Part shown: positions 27,462-35,883 of the stretch, piece after piece
How positions within the stretch are numbered: position 1 is the first letter of the stretch
Layout of the letters: the number at the start of each line of letters is the position of its first letter
NCBI GenBank assembly: GCA_017792365.1
Contig: CP051229.1
Coordinates: forward strand, 1,488,001 to 1,552,000
DNA from: Hyphomonas sp.
GTDB taxonomy: Bacteria; Pseudomonadota; Alphaproteobacteria; Caulobacterales; Hyphomonadaceae
Direction of reading: 5' to 3'
Length of the DNA stretch: 64,000 bases
Made by a program: the position numbers and the translations under genes
The notes under the pieces: model-generated
Seen by the model: only the letters and a program-made list of their open reading frames with translations
Told to the model about the DNA's origin: nothing
The model's database searches: none

Positions 27462-29316
27462 GCTGCTGCAGCGCTGGACGCAGCGCCGTCGTCCCCGGCG
27501 TCCTTGGCCAGAAGCCCCGAACTGACCGCCACCGCCCGGATAATCGTGGCGTGAAGCGCCCGCGGATCCAGCGGCTTGGTCAGGAAGTCGGTCATGCCGG
27601 CGTCAATACAGCGGCGACGGTCATCCTCGGTCGCATTCGCCGTCAGCGCCACGATCGGGATGGAAGCGCCACGGCTGCCCATCTTGCGGATCGCACGCGT
27701 CGCCTGCACGCCGTCCATCTCCGGCATCTGCATGTCCATCACGATCACGTCGAACGTATCCTCACGGAAGCGCTCGACAGCCTCGCGGCCATCGCACGCC
27801 ATGACCAGCTCAAAACCCAAGGGACGCAGCAGGGCGCCGATCAGGCGGCGGTTGGCGGCATGATCTTCGGCGACCAGAACCCGGACCTCCTCCGACACTT
27901 CCGGTCGCCATACTGCTCTGTCTCAAGTGCAACCTCTTCGGTCTCCACCAGCGGGAAGGACAGCGTGAACGTTGATCCGGCGCCCGGCTCACTCTCCAGC
28001 TCGATGCGTCCGCCTAGCGCGTCGGCGATCCCCTTGCAGATGGAAAGACCCAGTCCCGTGCCGCCATACTTGCGCGCCGTCGAACTGTCCGCCTGCGCGA
28101 ACGGCCGGAACAGCCGCGCCGCCACTTCGTCCGAGATACCGATGCCGGTATCGCTCACGCTCAACTCGATCGTATCAGCGCCGGACTCATCGCTGCCGGT
28201 CTCGACGATGATCAGAATCTCGCCCATGCGCGTAAACTTCAGCGCGTTCGACAACAGGTTGAACAACACCTGCTGCAACCGCATCGGATCGGCCATCACC
28301 CAAGCCGGTACATCGTCAGAGATCTTCAGTTGCAGCTTCAAGTCCTGATCGCTTGCGCGCGCGTGCCACATAGCATGCATCCGCTCGACCAGCTGGCGAA
28401 TATTCACCGGAATGATCTCTGTCTTCAGCGCCCCGGCCTCGATCTTGGAAACATCGAGCAGGTCGTTCAGCAGCGTCATCAGCATCGTGCCGCTATTGAG
28501 AACGGCGCTGAGATGCTCCGCCTGCTCGCCTTCGAGCTCTGTCCGGCGCAGCAGCTCCGCCGATCCCAGCATCGAGTTCATCGGCGTCCTCAGCTCGTGA
28601 CTGATCACCGCTAGGAACTCGCTCTTCGCCCGCGCCGCCTTCTCGGCCTCCTCGGCCACTTCGTTGGCGCGCCGCCGCGATCTGCGAATCCCCTGCATGT
28701 GCTGGTACATCGCCCGCGCGCCGTAGATCAGCTGCGCGAACGCGATCAGCGTCGCCGTCACCAGCACCGCCCCTGCAGCAATGTTCCCATCCACCATCCA
28801 CAGCGAGGCAAAACATCCGATCGTGAGAACCAGCATGCCTGGCCCGACCATGGCGCCGAACAGAACGCTGGATCCGTGGAACATGCGCAGGTAGTGGACC
28901 GACATCCCGAAATACAGGATCACCGCAAGGATCCGCGATCCGGTATGGAACTCCATGAAGAAGTAAGCGAACAGAACTGCGCGAGTTAGCCCTGTCGCCG
29001 TTGTCACCAATGTTGCGTTGATCTTGTCGGCCCGCGTCAACCGCAGCCGACGCTTCAGGATCCGCAGGTGAACCCGCCCTTCGATCAGCTCGACCAGCAG
29101 GGCGCAGACGGCCCAGACAGCCGCCAGGGCCCACGAAAACGGCGTCTGAATGATCCCGACCGTCATGACGGCCAGCATCACGATAAAGATGATACGACCG
29201 CGGAAGCCTTGCACGCGATAACGCATTGCCGCGCGCCAGCCATCATTGCCCGCCAGCACGTCCTCCAATGGACGCACGCCATTCAGGAAACCCAAAACCA
29301 CATCACCACCAGTCAC
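27458..29316 (-). CDS. Hybrid histidine kinase with C-terminal receiver (one frameshift)
   Basis: Membrane-bound sensor kinase. About six helices lie between residues 42 and 200 (for example FIVMLAVMTVGIIQTPFSWA, MLVLTIGCFASLWMV). A coiled linker precedes the HisKA domain, with phosphoacceptor His240 in FLAVISHELRTPMNSML. The ATPase domain has LLSNALKFT, DTGIGIS and GGTGLGLSICKGI. A receiver domain follows with its phosphorylated aspartate in VIVMDMQMPEMDG and PIVALTANA. One C is missing on the plus strand at 27901-27902; restoring it reads EQYGDREVSEEVRVLVAED, joining kinase and receiver in about 619 residues. Without repair the receiver would need a GTG start at 27898. Confidence 0.88.
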
Positions 29317-29471
29317 AGAACGTTTGTTTTGTTTTCCGGCATCGTTGCAGAATTAAGTTTCCGTACGGTTCACAGTGAAACGCGCATTACAGTCTTACCT
29401 AGCGGCAACTAGCGACCGCTTGCAGCCGCGTCATCGTGATGGGACATTCCGCAGACGGAAAGGAACTCGTC

Positions 29472-30406
29472 ATGCCCGCCGTCCGCCGCGCAGCGCCGAA
29501 GGAAATCTTCACCGAACGTGAATGGTCCGACCTCACCCGGCTGTCGCAATGGCGCGGCCCCGCGCTCGTCGTCTACGGCTGGGCGGTCATCATCGCCGCC
29601 GGCGCGCTGTTCATCGCCTTCCCCAATCCGGCAACCTACATCCTCGCCGTCATGCTGATCGGCGCCCGCCAGCTCGGCTTCGGCATCCTGGAACACGAGG
29701 CCGCCCACGGCACGCTCCATCCCAACGCAAAGCTGAATGACTGGCTGGCCAAATGGTTCTGCTCGGCCCCGATCGGAACCAGCCTCAAGCGCTATCGCCC
29801 CTACCACCTCAAGCACCACAAGTTTACTGAGCAGCCAGAAGACCCCGATCTCGGCCTCTCCGCCCCCTTTCCGATCACCCACGCCTCGCTGCGCCGGAAG
29901 GTCATCCGCGATCTCACCGGCCAGACGATGATCAAGCAGCGCCTCGGCCCGCTCTACCTGCGCCTGATCGGCAAACCGCTCCCGGCGCCAGACGTCGAGG
30001 ACCGCCCGATCCTGCGCTTCTGGATCGTCAACGGCGCAGCCATCGCAGCGCTGACTTCAGCAGGTTACTGGTGGGCATGGCCCGCCCTGTGGCTCGTCCC
30101 GCTCTTCACCTGGTTCCCGCTCGTGGTGCGCATCCGGTCGATGGCCGAACACGCCATGGTCGAGACCGTCGAAGACCCCTTCACGCACGCCCGCACCACC
30201 TACGCAAACCCGCTCGAGCGCCTCTTCATCGCGCCCTACTGGGTCCACTACCATTGCGAGCACCACCTCTTCATGTACGTGCCCTGCTACAATCTCGAAC
30301 GGGCGCACAAGCTCCTCGTCGAAAGGGCTACGCCCCGCGCATGCAGATCACCAACGGCTATCCCGCAGTCCTGCGCCGCTGCGCCAGCAAGCCCGCCCCG
30401 GCCTGA
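29472..30406 (+). CDS. Fatty acid desaturase (one frameshift near the end)
   Basis: Integral membrane di-iron desaturase. Three histidine boxes are present: HEAAHG, HLKHH and HYHCEHHLF. Hydrophobic stretches (VVYGWAVIIAAGALFIAF; GYWWAWPALWLVPLFTWF) fit the four-helix topology. The ATG at 29472 follows AAAGGAACT, a good ribosome-binding site. As written, the frame runs through into the following TetR gene. One A is missing at 30322-30324; restoring it gives VEKGYAPRMQITNGYPAVL and a stop at 30404-30406, the normal family ending. The TetR gene starts 2 bp later, so it likely controls this operon. Confidence 0.9.
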
Positions 30407-30407
30407 C

Positions 30408-31031
30408 ATGACTGCCAGGCCCACCCCAGGCGTCACCACCCGGTCCTACGGGCAGGCCACCCACGACCTCATCATCGAGGCCGCCCGAGACCTCTTCGCC
30501 ACCCAAGGCCTCGAAGCCGTCTCGATGTCCGACATCGCCGTAGCCGCCGGCGTCTCGCGCGCAACGGTGTTCAACCAGTTCGGCGCCAAGCACCACATTA
30601 TCGACGAGATCACCGCCCACACCCTGCGCTCCTATCTCGCCCTGCTCACCGAGGCGCTTGAGGACGAAACCACCTCCACGCCCGACCTCGTCACCGGGCT
30701 CTTCGAGAGGATGACCGACCGTCTCCAGAAGGGCCGCCGCCTCTACAAGGACATCTTCCCCGAAATCCAGAAACTGACCCGCGATCCATCAACCGGCGGC
30801 CAGACCGGCGACCTCCGCCGGCAATGTCAGGACTGCGTCCGCCAGCTCTTCGAACGCGGGCAGGCGCGCGGCGATATCGCCTCCGCAATCTCCGCAGCAA
30901 ACCTCGCAACCGCCTTTGACTCCCTGCTCTACGGCGGGGTCACCCAATGGCTCGCCCGCCCCGGACACCAGTCGCTGGAAGCCATCCTCAACGATCTCCG
31001 CGACCTCTTCCTGCGCGGCATTCGGCCCTGA
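30408..31031 (+). CDS. TetR/AcrR family transcriptional regulator
   Basis: 207 residues, N-terminal DNA-binding domain at about 16-62: YGQATHDLIIEAARDLFATQ, then the helix-turn-helix SMSDIAVAAGVSRATVFNQFG. The ligand-binding C-terminal part is helical and variable. The ATG at 30408 starts 2 bp after the desaturase stop, so it is cotranscribed with and probably represses the desaturase or the divergent/next gene, the TonB-dependent receptor at 31108. An AAGT-CC-ACTT element between those genes might be its operator. Confidence 0.92.
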   Translation: MTARPTPGVTTRSYGQATHDLIIEAARDLFATQGLEAVSMSDIAVAAGVSRATVFNQFGAKHHIIDEITAHTLRSYLALLTEALEDETTSTPDLVTGLFERMTDRLQKGRRLYKDIFPEIQKLTRDPSTGGQTGDLRRQCQDCVRQLFERGQARGDIASAISAANLATAFDSLLYGGVTQWLARPGHQSLEAILNDLRDLFLRGIRP

Positions 31032-31050
31032 CAGCCCCAAACAAAGCCGC

Positions 31051-31090
31051 TTGACAAAATTAGACCCAAGTCCACTTTCGGCCCAATAGG
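31051..31090 (+). promoter_or_regulatory. Likely promoter of the TonB-dependent receptor at 31108
   Basis: A consensus -35 box TTGACA is at 31051-31056. A weak -10 (CAATAG at 31084-31089) would be too far at 27 bp; a better spaced hexamer is not obvious, so only the -35 is secure. An inverted element AAGT-CC-ACTT (31068-31077) lies inside the region, positioned where a TetR repressor could block transcription. Confidence 0.4.
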
Positions 31091-31107
31091 GGTCAGGAGG
31101 ATGTTCG

Positions 31108-33216
31108 GTGAAACGCACATATCGCTTCGGCGCGTCAGCAGCCGCCACGGTCATCGCCGCCTCAATTCTCGCACCGGTCTCAATCGCCCAGCAGACCGCA
31201 GCTGACGCGCCCGGCGCCGAACGCTCCTTCGCCGCGGACTATTTCCGCACCTTCAACCCCGTCACCGCCGAGGACATGGTCCGGCGCATCCCCGGCTTCA
31301 CGCTCGACGATGGCGAGGAACGCCGCGGCTTCGCCAGCGCCTCAGGCAACGTGCTGATCAACGGCGAGCGTCCGTCCTCCAAGGCCCCGATCTCGGAACA
31401 ACTATCCCGCATCTCCGCCACCGAGATCGAACGCATCGACCTCTATTCCGGCAACGCCGAGGGCGCGGCCGCAACCGGCCAGACGCTTTTCGTCGACGTC
31501 AGGCTCAAGCCGCGCTCCAGCAAGCCGACGAACACCTTCGTCCTGCAGGCCAGCCAGCTCGATCCCTCCGACAGCGTCAATCCGCTCGCCGTCCTCACCT
31601 CGTCCTTCCGCGCCGCCAGCGTCGACTGGACGCTCGCCCTTCAGGCCCAGCCATCCCGGCGCGGCCGCGTGGAGTTCGACGAACGCATCACCAACGCCGC
31701 CGGCGCGCTCCTCGAAACCAGCGACGAATTCCTGCAGGGCGATTACTGGGAATACCGCCTCAGTGCGCGCGGCGCCTTCCGCCCCACGGCCCGCGACGCC
31801 GTCAGCTTCAACGGCCAGGTCACGCCATCACGCAATGGCCGCCACACCTTCTCGCAAGCCTACGATCCGCTCGGCGCACTCCTCCGCGTTGAAGATTCCG
31901 AAGTCGAGGGGGACAGCGCCTTCGCCTACGAAGTCGGCGGCGACTGGGAGCGCCGCTTCTCCCCCACCTCATCCTTCAAGCTGATCGGCCTCGCCAGCCA
32001 GTCGACCGACGGCTCGGATGAACAATACCGCACCTTCTTCATTCAGGGCCCGACGCCGGACCGCACCACGCTGATCGACCGCGGCTCGGAGGAAGGCGAA
32101 TACATCGGCCGCGCCGTCTGGTCCTTCCAGCCAGCCCCGCGCCACCAGCTCGAACTCGGCGGCGAACTGGCCTTCAACTACCTCGACAGCGAGCTCGACG
32201 TCGAAGTCCGCACCGGCGGTCTCGTCCTCGACCGCACGCCGCCCGTCGCCAACACCCGCGTCGAAGAACAGCGCGGCGAAATCTTCATTGCCGATACATG
32301 GCGCATCTCCGACGCCTTGCGCCTCGAGAGCGGCCTCACCGTCGAGACATCCACCATCTCGCAATCGGGCGACGCAATTCAGGAACGCGACTTCACCTTC
32401 GCCAAGCCCCGCTTCAACGCCGTCTGGTCCGCCAGCGCCTCGGACGAGTTCCGCCTCCTGATCGAACGCGATGTCGCCCAGCTCGACTTCTCCGAGTTCG
32501 CGACCTCCATCAACAATTTCGACGGCATCACAAATCTCGGAAACCCGAACCTCGAACCCGAACGCACATGGCGCGCCCAGGCCGAATGGCAGCGCCGCTT
32601 CGCCGGCAAGGGCGTCTTCATCGCCACCGTGTTCCACGACGAAGTCGAAGCCGTTCAGGACCAGATCCCGATCCTCACGCCTACCGGCAATTTCGACGGC
32701 CCGGGCAATCTCGGCGACGGCACGCGCACCGGCGTACGCCTTTCAACCACCCTGCCGCTCGACTCGCTCGGCCTCACGGGCGGCGAGCTGCGCATCAACG
32801 GATCAGCGCAGGAAACCGAAGTCACAGACCCCACCACCGGCCTCTCCCGCCAATTCTCGGATGAACCCGACTGGACCTATTCCATCGACTACCAGCAGCC
32901 GGTCCCGTCGCTGAACCTCCGCTTCGGCGCGCTCTACGAGGACGCAGACGACGTCCCGCTCTTCCGTTTCTCCGAACTTCGCAACACCGGCTTCCTCGAT
33001 CCCCACATCGACCTCTTCGTGGAAACCACAGCCATCCGCCCGCTGATCATCCGGTTTACGGTGTCCGACATCCTTCTGCCCGCCGATCGCCGCGAACGCC
33101 GCTTCTTCGCCCCCGACCGCACCAACCCCGCCAACCTCTCCACCATCGAAACCCGCGACGCCTACGGCGCCTACGGCACAAGATCCTACGCCATCAGGGT
33201 CTCAGGAAGGTTCTAG
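31108..33216 (+). CDS. TonB-dependent receptor (plug plus beta-barrel)
   Basis: Outer-membrane receptor of 702 residues with a signal peptide ending at SIAQQ. The plug region is seen in YFRTFNPVTAEDMVRRIPGFTL and in NVLINGERPSSKAPISEQLSRI, which resembles the RIPGF/GERPSSK group of small, carboxypeptidase-like TonB receptors. The barrel has alternating strands and ends in TRSYAIRVSGRF, with terminal phenylalanine as the assembly signal. The start is GTG at 31108, preceded by GGAGG at 31096-31100. The substrate is unknown; neighbouring TetR and desaturase suggest a lipid or hydrophobic ligand (inference). Confidence 0.85.
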   Translation: MKRTYRFGASAAATVIAASILAPVSIAQQTAADAPGAERSFAADYFRTFNPVTAEDMVRRIPGFTLDDGEERRGFASASGNVLINGERPSSKAPISEQLSRISATEIERIDLYSGNAEGAAATGQTLFVDVRLKPRSSKPTNTFVLQASQLDPSDSVNPLAVLTSSFRAASVDWTLALQAQPSRRGRVEFDERITNAAGALLETSDEFLQGDYWEYRLSARGAFRPTARDAVSFNGQVTPSRNGRHTFSQAYDPLGALLRVEDSEVEGDSAFAYEVGGDWERRFSPTSSFKLIGLASQSTDGSDEQYRTFFIQGPTPDRTTLIDRGSEEGEYIGRAVWSFQPAPRHQLELGGELAFNYLDSELDVEVRTGGLVLDRTPPVANTRVEEQRGEIFIADTWRISDALRLESGLTVETSTISQSGDAIQERDFTFAKPRFNAVWSASASDEFRLLIERDVAQLDFSEFATSINNFDGITNLGNPNLEPERTWRAQAEWQRRFAGKGVFIATVFHDEVEAVQDQIPILTPTGNFDGPGNLGDGTRTGVRLSTTLPLDSLGLTGGELRINGSAQETEVTDPTTGLSRQFSDEPDWTYSIDYQQPVPSLNLRFGALYEDADDVPLFRFSELRNTGFLDPHIDLFVETTAIRPLIIRFTVSDILLPADRRERRFFAPDRTNPANLSTIETRDAYGAYGTRSYAIRVSGRF

Positions 33217-33301
33217 CCCTCCGCCCGTCTGCAGGACGAAAGTTGAGACCGCCAGGATCATGAGCTACGTTTCGCGCCAGTTGCTGGGGGGAAACGACTC
33301 C

Positions 33302-33898
33302 ATGAGGGTATTGATCGGTTCTCTGCTCTCGCTGGCTTCACTAGCCGCGAGCGCACCGTCAGCTGCGCAGCAACCTGCAGCCGATATCCAGGTGTATCAG
33401 GACGCGGAGAGCGGCGCGCGAGTCGCGACATCCGTTCAGTTGGCCAGCCCCGAAGTGATTGGCGCTCGCTATGGCAACTCCCCGCGCAATGAGGTGATTG
33501 TCTGGATAGAGGCCCACAAGTTGGGCGCACAGCCAACTGTAGTCGTCCTGACAGGTGAGCGTCTGCAATGGCGATTACCCGACGAGGTCGCGGAAAAAGG
33601 CGAATACGGGCCCTGGGATCCCGACTACCCGGCATATATCGGCTGGCCGTTTCAGGAAGCTGATCTTCAATATCTGGGTGGAGAAATCACCTGCCCGTCG
33701 AACTCGCACTGGTGCCCCCGCATTGACCGTTTCAAGGTCGTCCTGCCTCACGATGTTGTCGCCAACCTGATTGCCCCTAAGGCCCGGAAAAAAATCCGGG
33801 TCAGCATAACGGGCAGCAAAATCACCCAGTGGGAAACGGCAAAGGCTGAACTGGTCGCAACGCTGCAAGCTCTTGGTTCGATCGAGGAGTTCCAGTAG
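33302..33898 (+). CDS. Secreted protein of unknown function
   Basis: 198 residues from the ATG at 33302, preceded by GGGGGG about 10 bp upstream. Signal peptide: RVLIGSLLSLASLAASAPSA. The mature part has a CPSNSHWCP pair of cysteines and a helical C-terminus (WETAKAELVATLQALGS). Codon use is less GC-biased than neighbours. No family recognised. An in-frame ATG at 33260 is an alternative start but would precede the signal peptide with 14 extra residues. Confidence 0.65.
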   Translation: MRVLIGSLLSLASLAASAPSAAQQPAADIQVYQDAESGARVATSVQLASPEVIGARYGNSPRNEVIVWIEAHKLGAQPTVVVLTGERLQWRLPDEVAEKGEYGPWDPDYPAYIGWPFQEADLQYLGGEITCPSNSHWCPRIDRFKVVLPHDVVANLIAPKARKKIRVSITGSKITQWETAKAELVATLQALGSIEEFQ

Positions 33899-33924
33899 CG
33901 CCTGAAGTCGTCTCGCGGTCAGAC

Positions 33925-34335
33925 CTATTCGGCCCGCCGGTACATCTCCAGCACGGACTGTCCCAGCTTCTTCGGCGCCACCGCAGCATAGCTCTGCACC
34001 AGCCAGCTCTTCAGCGTCTCCATCTCGGCGGCGACATCGTCCCCGGCCCCGAACCGCGCCGTGATCCAGCGGTTGTGCCGATACCAGGGCGATCCCTCGA
34101 CCACAAACGGCAGCTCCAGCACCATCTCGTAAGATATCGGCAGCTTCACGGTCATGGCGAACGTGTCCTCCGTCTCCCCTTTCTCGCCGAAGAACCCGAA
34201 GCCCTTCTTCCGCACACGCAGATAGCGGATGCGGTCATCGTCCTTGCCCCAGCCCGGCACGACATCCGTCTCGGGCAGCGACAGGGCGAACGCTGTCAGC
34301 TCCTCCTCAGCGCGCTGATGCGGCGTCTGGCTCAT
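33925..34335 (-). CDS. MmcQ/YjbR family protein
   Basis: 136-residue protein with the family pattern: an N-terminal helix (AEEELTAFALSLPETD), then KGFGFFGEKGETEDTFAMTVKLP and an RHNRWITARF stretch near the middle, ending in a helix bundle with VAPKKLG. Members have a CyaY-like fold and are often annotated as DNA-binding, although the role is not established. It is 32 bp before the PhoX gene stop, on the same strand. Confidence 0.8.
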   Translation of the reverse strand: MSQTPHQRAEEELTAFALSLPETDVVPGWGKDDDRIRYLRVRKKGFGFFGEKGETEDTFAMTVKLPISYEMVLELPFVVEGSPWYRHNRWITARFGAGDDVAAEMETLKSWLVQSYAAVAPKKLGQSVLEMYRRAE

Positions 34336-34367
34336 GCCGCCAGCTTACGCCGCCCGCACTTGGCCCG

Positions 34368-35792
34368 CTACCCGGTCGCCGCCTCATCCGCCTTGCGCGA
34401 CAGTCCCGCCCAGTCGCCGCGTATCGCCAGCGTGATGCCCGGGTTCTGGATGTTCACAAACATCGTCGACCCATCCGGCGAGAAGCACGCCCCGCAAAGC
34501 TCCGACTGGCCCGGCAACGCATTGCGCGCGATCGTGTAGACACTGCCCTTGCGGGTCACGCCGCGCAGGTAGTTATCGCCGTCGCCATCCTCGCACATGA
34601 TGATGTCGCCGCCCGGCGAGGCGACAATGTTGTCGGCATAGTCGAAATGCGATTCGCCCGCGCTCTCGACGAACAGCGACAACTGCCCCGGCCCGCCGCG
34701 CTCATATGGCAGCCCTTCGTTCTCGCTGGGAACATAGCGCCAGATCTGGCCCTTCTTCGCCGCGCCGCCCGACGTGCTGGCGAAATAGATCACCGTGCGC
34801 TGCGCCTCGACCGCAACCGCCATGCCCTCGCCGCGCGCAAAGATCGCAGCGCCCATCGCACGCCCCTGCAACCGGAGGTCATTCCCCGGCGCATGGATAT
34901 CCGCAACCGTCACCCAGTCGACGTCGAACGCCTCTCCAGGCCGCGCCTTCACCACGCGATCGCTCGCATCGGGATGATTGGTGAGGTTCGCCCCCGCCTG
35001 CGCCCGGATCACCAGAGCCTGCAGCCGCCCGCCGCGTCGCAATATGCCCGGCGTGTCCGGAACATAGCGATAGAACAGCCCGTCGCCCTCGTCCTCCGTC
35101 ATGTAGACAATGCCGGTGCTCGCATCGACAGCCGCCGCCTCGTGCACGAACCGCCCCATTCCCACCAGCGGCGCCGGCTCGACGGTGCCGGTCGCATCCG
35201 CCGGCACCTCGAACACATAGCCATGATCCTTGCCCGCCCGCTCCCCGGCGCGCTCGTCCGTCTCCTCGCACGTCAGCCAGCTCCCCCACGGCGTCGGCCC
35301 GCCCGCGCAATTGCGCGACGTGCCGATCAGGCTCATGTGCGACCGCTCCACGCGCCCGCTGCGCAGGTTGACCAGCGCCGTCGTCGTCCCGCCAAGAAAC
35401 GGCTTGTCGCCGCCCCAGTCATGGATGCGCGCCCGGTCAACACCGCCAAGCCGCGCAAAGCCCGGCCCGAATGCGCCGCGCTCCCCGGCTTCGTTCCATT
35501 CCAGCTCGTGATTGCGCACCAGCAGGCAACGGTCCGCATCACCCTCCACCGGAAAACACGCCATGCCGTCATGCGCGCCCGGCTCCAGCAGACCGTCCGA
35601 CATCTCGTCCCCGGTCCGCGACAGCACCGAATAAGAGAACCCATCCGCCAGATCGAGCATCCCGCTCGCATCGGCCACCAGCCCCGTCGCCGGGTTCGTG
35701 CCGCTCACACAGCCGCTAAGCGCCTGAAGCCCCGGCAGCGCCATGCCGATCAGCCCCGCCCGCTGGATGAAATGCCGCCTTGAAACCATCAC
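34368..35792 (-). CDS. PhoX-like (DUF839) secreted phosphatase family protein
   Basis: 474 residues with a Tat-type signal (MVSRRHFIQRAGLIGMALPG), so likely folded before export to the periplasm or anchored. Family traits include LLVRNHELEWNEAG, which supplies metal ligands, a GTSRNCAGGPTPWGSWLTCEET block, FVHEAAAVD and EDEGDGLFYRYVP, all typical of PhoX/DUF839 calcium-iron phosphatases. Whether it hydrolyses phosphomonoesters is not certain, because the DUF839 group is broader than true PhoX. No Pho box was found in the short gap to uvrC (35793-35883). Confidence 0.85.
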   Translation of the reverse strand: MMVSRRHFIQRAGLIGMALPGLQALSGCVSGTNPATGLVADASGMLDLADGFSYSVLSRTGDEMSDGLLEPGAHDGMACFPVEGDADRCLLVRNHELEWNEAGERGAFGPGFARLGGVDRARIHDWGGDKPFLGGTTTALVNLRSGRVERSHMSLIGTSRNCAGGPTPWGSWLTCEETDERAGERAGKDHGYVFEVPADATGTVEPAPLVGMGRFVHEAAAVDASTGIVYMTEDEGDGLFYRYVPDTPGILRRGGRLQALVIRAQAGANLTNHPDASDRVVKARPGEAFDVDWVTVADIHAPGNDLRLQGRAMGAAIFARGEGMAVAVEAQRTVIYFASTSGGAAKKGQIWRYVPSENEGLPYERGGPGQLSLFVESAGESHFDYADNIVASPGGDIIMCEDGDGDNYLRGVTRKGSVYTIARNALPGQSELCGACFSPDGSTMFVNIQNPGITLAIRGDWAGLSRKADEAATG

Positions 35793-35883
35793 CGTCCTCC
35801 CGTTTGTCCTTCAACTCGCCCCTGAACATGTCGCCAGCATGACAGGATTTGAAGCTCCCCCCGCGACAGCCTAACTTCTCCAC

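Noticed and set aside
29436-31031. Single protein joining desaturase and TetR regulator
   Set aside because: Restoring one A near 30322 recovers the normal desaturase C-terminus and stop, 2 bp before the TetR ATG.
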